Positions 42,510 through 51,608 of a DNA stretch of 64,000 nucleotides are shown piece after piece. Location of the stretch: assembly GCA_040793985.1 (NCBI GenBank), contig JBFNJI010000046.1, positions 1-64,000 of the forward strand, read 5' to 3'. Source of the stretch: Thiodiazotropha sp040793985. GTDB lineage: Bacteria > Pseudomonadota > Gammaproteobacteria > Chromatiales > Chromatiaceae. How positions within the stretch are numbered: position 1 is the stretch's first letter; each line of letters opens with the position of its first letter. The position numbers were made by a program, and so were the translations under genes. Below the pieces are notes generated by a model, which worked only from the letters and a program-made list of their open reading frames with translations, did no database searches and was not told the origin of the DNA.

Positions 42510-44423
42510 ATGGCGGATAGGGGCAAATCAGACCAAAACCCGGACAGACTGAGCGCATACCCCCTTCTGAGCGAAGTCAGACTGCCTCGTGAGCTGCGCC
42601 AGCTGGACCAGGTGAAGCTCAGGCCCCTGGCTGCAGAGATGCGGCGATTTCTCATCGAGTCCGTCTCCCAGACCGGGGGGCACCTGGCCGCAGGGCTCGG
42701 CGTGGTGGAGCTGACCATCGCCCTCCACTATGTCTTCAACACTCCCTATGACCGCCTGGTCTGGGATGTGGGGCACCAGGCCTATCCGCACAAGATCCTC
42801 ACCGGTAGAGGGGATCGCATGGCCAGCCTGCGGCAAAAGGGAGGGCTCTCCGGATTTCCGAAGCGTGTTGAAAGCGAGTATGACACCTTCGGTACCGGCC
42901 ACTCCAGCACCTCCATCGGCGCAGCCCTCGGTATGGCCGTGGCGGCTAAACAGAAGGGAGAAAAACGTAATGTGGTGGCGATTATCGGCGATGGCGCCAT
43001 GGGGGCCGGGATGGCCTTCGAGGCCCTCAACCAGGCGGGTGCACTGGACCAGGATCTGCTGGTAATCCTCAACGACAACGATATGTCGATTTCGAAACCG
43101 GTGGGCGGCTTCAGCAATCACCTGGCCCGTCTGCTCTCGGGAAAGGTCTATACCAGCATGCGCGAAGGGGGCAAGTCGGCCCTTAGCCATCTCCCCCACC
43201 AGGTCGGTGATCTGGTCGGCAAATGGGAAGAGCACATGAAAGGCCTGGTAATGCCGGGGACCCTGTTTGAGGAGATGGGATTCAACTACATAGGCCCCAT
43301 CGACGGCCATGATTTCGATACCCTGGTTGCCACCCTGCAGAACATGCGCAGCATGACCGGCCCCAGGCTACTCCATGTGGTGACCCAGAAGGGGAGGGGC
43401 TATAGCCACGCAGAGAGAGATCCCTGCGTCTACCACGGGGTGACCCCATTCGATCCCGATACGGGGAAGATGGAGAAGAGCGGCGGCGGCAAGACCTATA
43501 CCCAGGTGTTCAGCGACTGGCTCTGCGCTGCCGCCAAACGGGACGACCGACTGGTGGCCATCACCCCGGCGATGTGTGAAGGCTCGGGCATGGTGGAGTA
43601 CGCCAAGCACTATCCAAACCGCTATTTCGATGTGGGCATCGCGGAACAGCATGCGCTCACATTTGCCGCCGGATTGGCCTGCGAGGGTTTGAAGCCGGTG
43701 GTGGCGATCTACTCCACGTTTCTCCAGCGCGCCTATGATCAGCTGATCCATGATGTATCGCTGCAGGACCTCGATGTGACCCTGGCGGTGGACCGGGCGG
43801 GACAGGTCGGTGCGGACGGAGCGACCCACGCTGGCAGTTTTGACCTGAGTTATGCTCGCCTGATACCCAATATGGTGATAATGGCTCCGGGGGACGAGCG
43901 GGAGTGCAGCCGCCTGCTGCAGACCGCCTTCGACTATCAGGGTCCCGCCATGGTGCGTTACCCCCGGGGTAGCGGTCCCGGTGTGGAAATGGATGCCTCT
44001 GCCACAACCCCGCTGCCGATCGGCGAGGGTGAGATACTCCGCAAGGGCAACCGGGTGGCAATCCTGGTATTTGGCACGCTTCTGTCGACGGCGCATCGCG
44101 TGGCGGATCACTTGGACGCGAGCCTTGCCAATATGCGCTTTATCAAACCGTTGGATGGCAAACTGATCGATCAGCTGGCAGCCAGCCACCAGATTCTGGT
44201 CACCCTGGAGGAGAATGTGGTGATGGGCGGGGCCGGCTCTGCGGTGAATGAGTATCTGACTGCCGCCGGCCGGCAGTTGAGGGTACTCAATCTCGGATTA
44301 CCCGATCGCTATATCGATCATGCCAGTCACCAGGAGCAGCTTGCAGAGGCCGGACTTGATTTCGATGGCATAGTTGCGGCCGTAGAGCGGGTCAACAGAG
44401 AGACGAAGTTACAAGTCGTCTGA
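42510..44423 (+). CDS. dxs: 1-Deoxy-D-xylulose 5-phosphate synthase
   Basis: First committed enzyme of the MEP isoprenoid route: pyruvate plus glyceraldehyde 3-phosphate with thiamine diphosphate. 637 residues. Motifs: ELRQLDQVKLRPLAAEMRRF, WDVGHQAYPHKILTGR, GTGHSSTSIGAALGMAVAAK, the TPP motif GDGAMGAGMAFEALNQAG, and FDVGIAEQHALTFAAGLACEG. It lies 200 bp after cbbR on the same strand and precedes gloB by 40 bp. Dxs is not obviously part of carbon fixation; the G3P substrate is a Calvin-cycle product. Confidence 0.97.
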   Translation: MADRGKSDQNPDRLSAYPLLSEVRLPRELRQLDQVKLRPLAAEMRRFLIESVSQTGGHLAAGLGVVELTIALHYVFNTPYDRLVWDVGHQAYPHKILTGRGDRMASLRQKGGLSGFPKRVESEYDTFGTGHSSTSIGAALGMAVAAKQKGEKRNVVAIIGDGAMGAGMAFEALNQAGALDQDLLVILNDNDMSISKPVGGFSNHLARLLSGKVYTSMREGGKSALSHLPHQVGDLVGKWEEHMKGLVMPGTLFEEMGFNYIGPIDGHDFDTLVATLQNMRSMTGPRLLHVVTQKGRGYSHAERDPCVYHGVTPFDPDTGKMEKSGGGKTYTQVFSDWLCAAAKRDDRLVAITPAMCEGSGMVEYAKHYPNRYFDVGIAEQHALTFAAGLACEGLKPVVAIYSTFLQRAYDQLIHDVSLQDLDVTLAVDRAGQVGADGATHAGSFDLSYARLIPNMVIMAPGDERECSRLLQTAFDYQGPAMVRYPRGSGPGVEMDASATTPLPIGEGEILRKGNRVAILVFGTLLSTAHRVADHLDASLANMRFIKPLDGKLIDQLAASHQILVTLEENVVMGGAGSAVNEYLTAAGRQLRVLNLGLPDRYIDHASHQEQLAEAGLDFDGIVAAVERVNRETKLQVV

Positions 44424-44463
44424 GTCGGGTCTGATAGTTCGGTTTTGGCCTGGTGGGGACACC

Positions 44464-45243
44464 ATGATTGAGATTTCAGGCGTCAATGCCTTCGAAGACA
44501 ACTATATCTGGATGCTACGGAATCCCTCCTCATCCCTGGCTGTCGCGGTGGACCCGGGCGATGAGATCCCGGTGCTGACTTGGTTGCGAAACAACGGCTG
44601 CCGTCTCAGCGCAATCCTGATTACACATCACCATTATGATCACGTGGGCGGTATTGCTGAACTGTGTGAAGCCTACCCGGAGGCCGCTGTCTATGGCCCG
44701 GCAAACGAATCCGTACGCGGTGTGACCCATCCCCTCAGGGAGGGTGATAGGCTGCAGATCGCCGGGCTGCAGGCCGATTTCCAGGTGTTGGAGGTACCGG
44801 GGCATACAGCCGGGCATATCGCTTATTTTGGTGAGGGGGTGCTATTCTGTGGAGACACCCTGTTTGCCGCCGGCTGCGGTCGTGTATTTAGCGGTACCTT
44901 CGAGCAGCTCTCGGATTCGCTGCAGCGCATAGCCGCGCTACCGGGCGACACTCGGGTCTACTGCGCCCATGAGTATACCCTCGCCAATTTGGGATTTGCG
45001 CAGTGGGTAGAGCCGGAAAACAGCGATTTGGCCCGTCGTATCGGGCGGGAGCAGGAAAAGCGGGAGGCGGGGTCGCCAACCGTGCCTTCAATACTCAGCG
45101 AGGAGTTGCTGACGAATCCCTTCTTGCGTACCACCGAAGATTTGGTTGTAAAGGCGGCGGAGCGGGCCTCAGGCCGCAGCCTGTCCACGCCCCGTGAGGT
45201 GTTTGCCGCACTGCGGCAGTGGAAGGACAGCAACTACGATTGA
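44464..45243 (+). CDS. gloB: Hydroxyacylglutathione hydrolase (glyoxalase II)
   Basis: Hydrolyses S-lactoylglutathione in the methylglyoxal pathway; a metallo-beta-lactamase fold. 259 residues. Motif THHHYDHVGG at about residue 57 (metal-binding HxHxDH), then VPGHTAGHIAYFGEGVLFCG, the HEYTLANLGFA step, and a KREAGSPTVPS end. It lies 40 bp after dxs, so likely co-transcribed. The methylglyoxal burden arises from triose phosphates, so placement among central-carbon genes is sensible. Converges with prkB. Confidence 0.96.
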   Translation: MIEISGVNAFEDNYIWMLRNPSSSLAVAVDPGDEIPVLTWLRNNGCRLSAILITHHHYDHVGGIAELCEAYPEAAVYGPANESVRGVTHPLREGDRLQIAGLQADFQVLEVPGHTAGHIAYFGEGVLFCGDTLFAAGCGRVFSGTFEQLSDSLQRIAALPGDTRVYCAHEYTLANLGFAQWVEPENSDLARRIGREQEKREAGSPTVPSILSEELLTNPFLRTTEDLVVKAAERASGRSLSTPREVFAALRQWKDSNYD

Positions 45244-45290
45244 TTTGTACTTGGGCCCGGTTCCAGATGAATTGGTTTCCCGCACAGCAT

Positions 45291-45319
45291 GGCCGCATAG
45301 CCGCAAGGGCCATGCGGCC
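45291..45319. terminator. Hairpin between gloB and prkB (convergent)
   Basis: GGCCGCAT / ATGCGGCC, an 8-bp stem around a 13-base loop, placed between the convergent gloB and prkB stops. No T tract on either side, so only a possible bidirectional terminator. Confidence 0.35.
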
Positions 45320-45326
45320 GATCGTC

Positions 45327-46199
45327 CTAGACGTTACGGGCGTCCATCATACGTTCGATAATGGGCTGCAAAATGATCTCCATGGCGAAGCCCATCTTGC
45401 CACCGGGCACGACGATGGTGTTGCGACGTGACATGAACGAGCCATCGATCATCGACATCAGATACGGGAAGTCGGTATCGAACTTCTTTATATCGCTGAA
45501 ACGGATAACGACGAAGCTCTCATCCGGTGTCGGGATGTCACGGGCGATGAAGGGGTTTGAGGTATCGACCGTGGGCACCCGCTGGAAGTTTATATCGGTA
45601 CGGGAAAACTGCGGTGTGATGTGATTGATATAATCGGGCATGCGACGCATGATCGTGTCGACAATTGCCTCTTCGCTGTAACCGCGCTCTGCATTGTCAC
45701 GGAAGATCTTCTGGATCCATTCCAGGTTGACGATGGGTACCACGCCAACCCCCAGGTCCACATACTTGGCGACATCGACATCGCCATCAACCACCATCCC
45801 ATGCAGGCCTTCATAAAAGAGCAGATCTGTGTCCTGATCAATGGCTTCCCAGGGGGTGAATTCACCGGGCTGTTGGTCGCAACCGAGACGCGCATTGTGC
45901 TCGGCGGCTTCCTCCTGACTGTGCAGGTAGTAGCGTTTTTCTCCGCCTCCGGTTTCGCCATAGGTTTTGAAAAGTTCGGCAATCTTGTCGAACCGATTTG
46001 CTTCAGGGCCGAAATGGCTCATGCCTGCAGCCATTTTTTCGCGCATTTCAACCCGTGTATAGCGGTGGAAGCTGTCACCCTCGACAACGGCGGATTTGAT
46101 GCCGTCCCGATAGAAGATATGTTCGAAGGCGCGCTTTACAGTGGTAGTACCGGCGCCTGATGAGCCGGTTACGGCGACCACAGGATGCTTTTTGGACAT
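45327..46199 (-). CDS. prkB: Phosphoribulokinase
   Basis: Makes ribulose 1,5-bisphosphate from Ru5P and ATP, the enzyme that pairs with RuBisCO. 290 residues from the ATG at 46199 (GGGAG upstream; a TTG at 46214 would add five residues). Class I bacterial type: P-loop GSSGAGTTTVKRAFEHIF, then VVEGDSFHRYTR, KMAAGMSHFGPEANRFD, LFYEGLHGMVVDGDVDVAKY, and RRMPDYINHITPQFSRTDIN. It lies on the minus strand 4.2 kb from cbbL, not in the same operon. Confidence 0.97.
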   Translation of the reverse strand: MSKKHPVVAVTGSSGAGTTTVKRAFEHIFYRDGIKSAVVEGDSFHRYTRVEMREKMAAGMSHFGPEANRFDKIAELFKTYGETGGGEKRYYLHSQEEAAEHNARLGCDQQPGEFTPWEAIDQDTDLLFYEGLHGMVVDGDVDVAKYVDLGVGVVPIVNLEWIQKIFRDNAERGYSEEAIVDTIMRRMPDYINHITPQFSRTDINFQRVPTVDTSNPFIARDIPTPDESFVVIRFSDIKKFDTDFPYLMSMIDGSFMSRRNTIVVPGGKMGFAMEIILQPIIERMMDARNV

Positions 46200-47058
46200 G
46201 TGCTTCTCCCTCAATCAAATTCGTAATATTGTTTTGCCCGGTTGGCCTTCAGGGAGGCTGTTTTGCTCTCTACCGGACAGGGTTCTTAGTAAAAATTGGT
46301 GCCAACTATAACACGGTAAATCCCGATTTCCAGCGACAATGAGATGCATGTGGCGATTGATTCCTACGCCAGGAGTTGGCTAATGGCCGGCTAAAATTTT
46401 CTGATCGGCAATCACGGTCGGCTCTGGCGTGAAACTGGCGGGAATTGCATAAGCAATTGATAAATGAAAGTATTTTACCCTGTTGAGGAGCCGGTAAGTG
46501 GCAAGCCCTGAATGCGGGTTGGCATTCAGCCAGATTTGGGGAGCGGTATTGGCAAGGCTGAGGAAATCATCGAGGGACTACCCGCTCTCAACCATCACGA
46601 AGAAATCGGCTGATTCGGTTGTAGTGCTCCTCTCCTGGCTTGATGTATGGGTCTTTTTGAGCAAATAGCCGCTATACGGCAGGTATGCGAATCGGCCAAA
46701 CCATCAATGTTGTTATGTCGCCAAACGGGCTGAATGCGCCACCCGCATTCGCGGCGACCGCGATATTGATGCAGGCCGAGAGGATACATTTCGGTTTGAT
46801 CCCGCCCACGGCGAGGACCACCGCGCACAATGAGATGCCCACCTGCGGGCCAACTGTATAACCTGCTGAGTATCGGCAATATCTCATTTTGCGATTCTTT
46901 AGAGTGCCTTCCGTTGCTGTATCGAGCATGTCCAGGGATTTCCAAAACTGTTTGTCAAGTGAAAAAGGTCACACCGAATGTGGTCTCATGTCATAGGGAG
47001 GGGCTGTGGAGAGATGGAATAGTAGGCGGGGACGGATAGCCTGAATAAGGAGCGGCAG
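46200..47058. other. Intergenic region with a decayed gene
   Basis: About 860 bp between prkB and the gene at 47059. The only recognisable coding signal is the nhaD remnant at about 46680-46860 (minus strand). The remainder holds no convincing reading frame, RNA structure or repeat; promoters for both flanking genes must lie here. Confidence 0.55.
46674..46857 (-). pseudogene. Remnant of NhaD-type Na+/H+ antiporter
   Basis: On the minus strand a translated stretch reads ILSACINIAVAANAGGAFSP followed by FGDITTLMVW, which is the highly conserved NhaD signature, preceded by VGISLCAVVLAVGGIKPK. It is about 60 residues of a normally 400-500 residue antiporter. After the signature it runs into unrelated sequence and a stop codon within about six residues. 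No start or remaining TM helices are found, so this is a decayed fragment, possibly a relic of a larger deletion. Confidence 0.65.
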
Positions 47059-47721
47059 ATGGACTTCAAAGGGAGTGGAGGCGGCTCCATATATCACGAT
47101 CAGAACCAGCTGGTACTCACAAGAAACATACTCCTGGCACACCTGTTCGCGGCCAAACTGGCACCTGGCGAGGTCGTGCGATTTGCAAGCAGATACTCGG
47201 CGGTAACCCACTGGGAAGAGTTGCTTTGCGCGGTTTTCAATCCCAATTCATCCAGTCTTATGGCGGTTGTCAGTATCCGTCAGGCGGATGGCTACAGCGG
47301 GATCTTGCGTAAACACGGCTCGATTGAGTATGTACGGTTTTTCGTCGATTGGGGTGACGGAATGGGGATGCGGCCGGTCGGCCTCAGCCACTTCAAGGTC
47401 TGTGACAGCATAGACGAGGGTGTGAAGCGGACGCAGCCCAGCTACCACCTTGTCTCCTGTTCCTTCGATGCTGATCGTTACCGCTACCTGATGAAACAGG
47501 GCGTTCAGCCCAAGGTCAGGGCCGTACTTTCGTGGAATCGCGTGCCGGATATGGATGAGGGGTTCGTACCCATGTTTGGCAACCAGGTCGACTCACAGAT
47601 CAAAATTGATTCTGAGCAGGAGCTGCTCACCATTTTCTCTAGTAATGAGGATCAGCCGGGCAGCAGGAGAGCAGGTCTCGGCTATCTGCCGCCATCCATC
47701 GTCGAGGCCGGTTTCCAGTAA
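47059..47721 (+). CDS. Hypothetical beta-rich protein, 220 aa
   Basis: A soluble protein without a signal peptide. AAGGAG stands seven bases before the ATG. Strand-rich blocks VAVTHWEELLCAVFNP-type, MAVVSIRQADGYSGIL, SIEYVRFFVDWGDG and YRYLMKQGVQPKVRAVLSWN resemble a group of uncharacterised proteins with an EYVRF(F/W)VDW motif. No catalytic motif seen. Upstream of the sugar transferase operon but separated from it by about 280 bp and a palindrome. Confidence 0.7.
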   Translation: MDFKGSGGGSIYHDQNQLVLTRNILLAHLFAAKLAPGEVVRFASRYSAVTHWEELLCAVFNPNSSSLMAVVSIRQADGYSGILRKHGSIEYVRFFVDWGDGMGMRPVGLSHFKVCDSIDEGVKRTQPSYHLVSCSFDADRYRYLMKQGVQPKVRAVLSWNRVPDMDEGFVPMFGNQVDSQIKIDSEQELLTIFSSNEDQPGSRRAGLGYLPPSIVEAGFQ

Positions 47722-47798
47722 CCACCCTGCCGATTGCGACAGGCCTTACTCCCGAGAACCACCCCCGAAGAGAGCTGATTTAAATAGGGTTCTGTCTT

Positions 47799-47820
47799 TG
47801 TGACAAGTGAATTTGTCACA
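47799..47820. promoter_or_regulatory. Perfect palindrome upstream of sugar transferase
   Basis: TGTGACAA-N6-TTGTCACA, a 22-bp interrupted palindrome with 8-bp arms, about 180 bp upstream of the gene at 48000. Arms resemble TGTGA/TCACA, but the half-sites are 12 bases apart rather than 6, so it does not fit a Crp site. A dimeric regulator site or transcription terminator are both possible. Confidence 0.5.
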
Positions 47821-47999
47821 CCTCCATAGTGCGCCATTCGATACGCCTGAAGAGTCGGGATCTGAAATCATAATCCCACACGGAGCAGTAAATGCAGCCA
47901 ATGAAAATGGAAGCTGCAGAAGGATCTACCCCGAATCGGCTGTAACGCTGATGCAGGGACCAAGAACATGAAAAAGATATCGGAGAGAGGACGCTAACC

Positions 48000-48746
48000 A
48001 TGAACAGAGGACATGATTCGATTTCCCGGGACTACCAGGATGATTATCAACTGGGACAGATCAATACCACAGACTCACTGGCTGCGATCAACCCAGGTAC
48101 ATCCATTAGCGGGGGGCTGGTATTCAACCGGTTGGTGGTTTCAAGACAGGCATCTCACGAGATATTCGGTAAACGGCAGTTCGATATCCTCATGAGTTTG
48201 CTGTTGCTGGTGGCCGCTTCTCCGATAATGCTGACCACGATGGCGCTTATCTGGCTCGGTAGCTTGGGACGTGATCCCGTATTCTTCCGTCAGCTTCGCG
48301 TCGGCTACAAAGGCAAGGAGTTCTACGTCCTGAAGTTCAGAAGCATGCGGGTTGATGCAGAGAAGGCGGGACCGCAGATGGCAAAGGTCAATGATTCACG
48401 CGTGACTCGGATCGGCCGCTTTATTCGTGCAACCAGAATCGATGAGCTACCGCAATTGATCAATGTCTTTAAAGGTGAGATGAGCCTGGTTGGTCCCCGC
48501 CCTGAGAGACCGGAATTTGTCTCGAGTTTTCAAAGACAGATCGACGGCTATGCGCTGCGGCACCAGGTGAAGCCGGGAATCACCGGTTGGGCACAGGTGA
48601 GATATCCCTATGGTGAAACAGTCGAAGACGCCGCCAACAAGCTCTATTACGACCTCAGCTATATACGTAGAAACAGTTTATGGCTGGATATTCTTATCAT
48701 TTTGCAAACCATCCCCGTGGTTTTGACCGGGCATGGTGCAAGATAG
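48000..48746 (+). CDS. Short undecaprenyl-phosphate sugar transferase
   Basis: Transfers a sugar phosphate to undecaprenyl phosphate to start exopolysaccharide or O-antigen. 248 residues, the short (monotopic) form: a leading hydrophilic part, one re-entrant hydrophobic helix (FDILMSLLLLVAASPIMLTT), and the catalytic core (KFRSMRVDAEKAG, RIDELPQLINVFKGEMSLVG, then PRPERPEF). Ends LWLDILIILQTIPVVLTGHG. GAGAGG is upstream. It overlaps the start region of the rhodanese-like gene; polymer genes are otherwise not visible. Confidence 0.93.
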   Translation: MNRGHDSISRDYQDDYQLGQINTTDSLAAINPGTSISGGLVFNRLVVSRQASHEIFGKRQFDILMSLLLLVAASPIMLTTMALIWLGSLGRDPVFFRQLRVGYKGKEFYVLKFRSMRVDAEKAGPQMAKVNDSRVTRIGRFIRATRIDELPQLINVFKGEMSLVGPRPERPEFVSSFQRQIDGYALRHQVKPGITGWAQVRYPYGETVEDAANKLYYDLSYIRRNSLWLDILIILQTIPVVLTGHGAR

Positions 48747-48765
48747 CGGCAGAAGGCAGAGAACA

Positions 48766-49209
48766 ATGTGGAAATCAAGCGACAGAATAATATCCATCGA
48801 TATGCGTCGAAGTGTCGAAGTATTGTTGTCGGGATCTATCAACTCCGCTGATGCGCATATACCCTACAAGGGCGGCGATACGGATGAGTGGTGTGAGCTC
48901 TATCAGGCCTACACGAACCCGATCAACAACCTGTTTTTAGCCTCTGTAAATGAACTGGTAATGGAACGTGGGTTGAACAAGAGCAGTTCCATTCGTCTCA
49001 TCGCCTCGTCATACCGTAGAGGTATCATGGCCGCGAATATCCTCTCGGTTGCAGGTTATGGGAATGTTATCGTCGAACTGGACAGGGAACGTAATCGCTC
49101 CTCTGGAGCAGTCGTAAGCAGAGTGAGGCAAAATCCTGGCCGTTCTTGGAGCGATAGACTTTACTGGGCGAATTCAGGACAGGCCCGGCAGGGTGGTTTG
49201 TTGCATTAA
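48766..49209 (+). CDS. Rhodanese-like domain lacking catalytic cysteine
   Basis: 147 residues from the ATG at 48766, starting 19 bp after the sugar transferase stop. The middle follows the rhodanese pattern: DMRRSVEVLLSGSINSADAH then IPY resembles the DVR-E-GHIPGAINIPY step, and SIRLIASSYRRGIMAANILS then VAGYGNVIVEL resembles the active loop. Where active rhodaneses have Cys (CRSGRR) it reads ASSYRRG, so sulfurtransferase activity is not expected. It may serve as a binding domain. Co-transcribed with the sugar transferase. Confidence 0.65.
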   Translation: MWKSSDRIISIDMRRSVEVLLSGSINSADAHIPYKGGDTDEWCELYQAYTNPINNLFLASVNELVMERGLNKSSSIRLIASSYRRGIMAANILSVAGYGNVIVELDRERNRSSGAVVSRVRQNPGRSWSDRLYWANSGQARQGGLLH

Positions 49210-49227
49210 GGCCCATGCCCCGGTCGA

Positions 49228-51381
49228 TCAAATCGGGTTCTTTCGGGATTTTCTGCGTTCACGGTATTGTTCCATGTAGTAGAGACTGGGTCCGTCACCG
49301 GGATGTTCATCCAGGATGCGCTTGAACTTTTCATAGGCAGATTCCCGGTCGCCATGCATCCAATCGGCCAGGGCATTGGCAAAATCGGCATGCAGTCGGC
49401 TAAGTTGTGGTGATACCTCGTCACGCATGGCGGCAACTTCATGGATGGTGATCGGCAACTGCTTGCCGGCGACAACGAACTGTCCCACTTCGCGGGTTGC
49501 AATGCCTTTGAGTCCATCCACAACGGCACCCGATGCCAGAATCGACGTGCCCAGCAGCTTGTTGAGATTTTCGATTCGTGACGTTGTGTTCACCATGTCG
49601 CCAACTGCCCTGTATTCGAAATGGTCTATGGCACCTACATGGCTCATCACCAATTCGCCGGCATGCAGACCTATGCGGGTAAAGAGTTTCGGTTCCAAAT
49701 TCGATTCTTCCAGCGCTCGATTGATCGCCAGTCCCGCTTCACAGGCTAGCTGGTGCAGGCTGTGGTCCGGCTCAGTGGAAGGCCAGATTGCCAGCATCGC
49801 ATCGCCGACCACATCGGAAACAACGCCGTTCCTGGCTCTGACCGGTTTAAACAGGATCTCATAGTAGCGATTGAGGTAGTTGTGCAGTTCGACGGGATCG
49901 AGATTTTCTGCGAATTTTGTGTAATCTTGCGCGTCAGTGGCCAAACAGACACCGAATGCTGTACTGTTATCCGACATCGGCTCCCTTTTGTGTTGCGCGA
50001 GCTGATCGATAACATCGCCTGGAATATAGTATCCAAAGAGTTCCCGCAGGCGTTCCCGGCTGCTTCGCATCTGTCGATAGTGCCATGTCTGGCTCAGAAT
50101 GAGTGCGAACGGGGTTTGCAGTGCAAGCGGAACGAACCATGGAAGCCAAAGGTTCTGCTGTTTGAAGAGGCTGTAGACCAAGGTGAGATAGAGGGCGGAT
50201 AGGGTCACTCCGATGAGGATACTACGCATCCCGGGAAGCCAGCGCAGTAGCAAGGTGATACCCACACCGTAACCGAGTAGGAGCATCGCCAGGCTGACAT
50301 GATTCATGGGAGCGAGGGTTTCAACTGCGAGCAGGTTGGCAAAGGCGGTGGCGGCGATCTCGACGCCGCTTAGATCCAGGCCATTGGGCTGGGAGTATAC
50401 GGTATAGAATCCGTCCTTCTGTTTTGGTTGATAAGTGCCCGCATAGCCGATGAAGACAACCTTGTTTTTGAGTGTGGCGAGCTCGTCGGGAGTGGCTTCC
50501 AGAATCTCGGTTATCGGAATTGTAGGTATTGTTCCAGGTGGGCCATAGAAATTGATGTAGGGGTGGTTGTGGCCGCCATAGAGTGCCAGTAGCGCCCGCA
50601 GTCGAGATCGCTGGGATGGGGTGAGCGATGCCGGCTGGCCTGAGGTAAAAGCCTCCAGCAGACGCCTCTGCAGCGAACTGTCGTTCAATATTCGGCGTGC
50701 TGTTCGGAGTTGCGATTGCCACTCCTTCGGCAGGCTCTGCTGTTCGCCGATAGACTGAAGCAAAGCGTGCAGATGGCTGCCGTCGGGATCTGCTGACAGC
50801 TGCAATGCCGCAGCCGGTAGGGACATCAAGCTGTTTTCACCGGTAAAAGTCCAGAACCGGCTTACCCTGATCGGAATTTTTGGCAGTACAAAGGGGGCGA
50901 TGCCCAAGGCGGCCTCCTTTAACTGTTGCGTCGGCGGAATCAGTCTTTCTATATCCACATGGGTTTGGTTGTCGATGATGCGCTGCTGCTCCAGGTAGGC
51001 GACAAGCAGTACGTTTCCGGCACGGCGCATGGACTTAACCATGGCTTCATTCGCTTCCGCTGAACGCGCATTCTTAAAGAAGATATCGAAGACGATGCCG
51101 GCAACCCCGGCTTCCTGCAGCCGATCGATCAGGTTGGCATGAATCGAGCGAGGCCATTGTGGTATCTCTTCTCCCAGCCCAAGCTGTGCGGCGGTTTCAC
51201 CATTGATCGAGACAATGACAACTTGAGATGGGGGTATTCGGTGGCCACGCAGCTCAAACAGCAGGCTAAGCCCGATATTCTCTTCCCATGAACGGCTGCC
51301 TGGCGAAAAGGTGACTACAATCCCAAACAGGCCGACGACGACACCAAGCCCCAAAGTGCGGAGGATCGCCTCAATTTGCAT
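49228..51381 (-). CDS. CHASE2-domain class III adenylate cyclase
   Basis: A membrane cyclase of 717 residues. N-terminal TM and large CHASE2 sensor (about 30-340, including GIVFDIFFKNARSAEANEAM and LKNKVVFIGYAGTYQPKQ), then three TM helices (about 350-430), and a class III catalytic domain (about 470-610) with ATDAQDYTKFAEN (metal Asp) near 480 and SDVVGDAMLAIW near 525. A tail follows with a TPR-like ending (DWMHGDRESAYEKFKRILDE). Divergent from the Crp-type regulator gene at 51609, which makes cAMP synthesis and response a likely pair. Confidence 0.92.
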   Translation of the reverse strand: MQIEAILRTLGLGVVVGLFGIVVTFSPGSRSWEENIGLSLLFELRGHRIPPSQVVIVSINGETAAQLGLGEEIPQWPRSIHANLIDRLQEAGVAGIVFDIFFKNARSAEANEAMVKSMRRAGNVLLVAYLEQQRIIDNQTHVDIERLIPPTQQLKEAALGIAPFVLPKIPIRVSRFWTFTGENSLMSLPAAALQLSADPDGSHLHALLQSIGEQQSLPKEWQSQLRTARRILNDSSLQRRLLEAFTSGQPASLTPSQRSRLRALLALYGGHNHPYINFYGPPGTIPTIPITEILEATPDELATLKNKVVFIGYAGTYQPKQKDGFYTVYSQPNGLDLSGVEIAATAFANLLAVETLAPMNHVSLAMLLLGYGVGITLLLRWLPGMRSILIGVTLSALYLTLVYSLFKQQNLWLPWFVPLALQTPFALILSQTWHYRQMRSSRERLRELFGYYIPGDVIDQLAQHKREPMSDNSTAFGVCLATDAQDYTKFAENLDPVELHNYLNRYYEILFKPVRARNGVVSDVVGDAMLAIWPSTEPDHSLHQLACEAGLAINRALEESNLEPKLFTRIGLHAGELVMSHVGAIDHFEYRAVGDMVNTTSRIENLNKLLGTSILASGAVVDGLKGIATREVGQFVVAGKQLPITIHEVAAMRDEVSPQLSRLHADFANALADWMHGDRESAYEKFKRILDEHPGDGPSLYYMEQYRERRKSRKNPI

Positions 51382-51596
51382 CGGGCTTCCTGCTGCAGGA
51401 TCGGTGGAGGAGTGGAATTTTTACAGCGGTCTCCATTGAATTCAACCTGTTAGATGGCATTTTTTCTGTTAAAGTCTTATAAGGCGTTTCCCATTGTGCA
51501 TCCCGGCCATCTTCTAGGTAACCTGTGCACGATATATCGCTGAAAGCCAGGACACCGGATAGTCCTATACTTTCAACCGTTTTTAATTAGAGAGTA

Positions 51597-51602
51597 TATA
51601 AT
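51597..51602 (+). promoter_or_regulatory. TATAAT -10 box of the Crp-type gene (possible leaderless mRNA)
   Basis: A perfect TATAAT ends seven bases before the ATG at 51609. A transcript would begin at or just before the start codon, and no ribosome-binding site is present. A weak -35 lies upstream. Confidence 0.55.
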
Positions 51603-51608
51603 ACGCTT

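Noticed and set aside
39666..46199. Carboxysome-type RuBisCO organisation
   Set aside because: No csoS2, shell or carbonic anhydrase genes follow cbbLS; cbbQ and cbbO follow instead.
46595..46945. 116-codon minus-strand frame over the nhaD remnant
   Set aside because: A different frame from the NhaD signature and without a recognisable protein; the true signal is the 46674-46857 fragment.
47799..47820. Calling the palindrome a Crp site
   Set aside because: Half-site spacing is 12 rather than the 6 bases needed, although the local Crp-type protein should prefer TGTGA.
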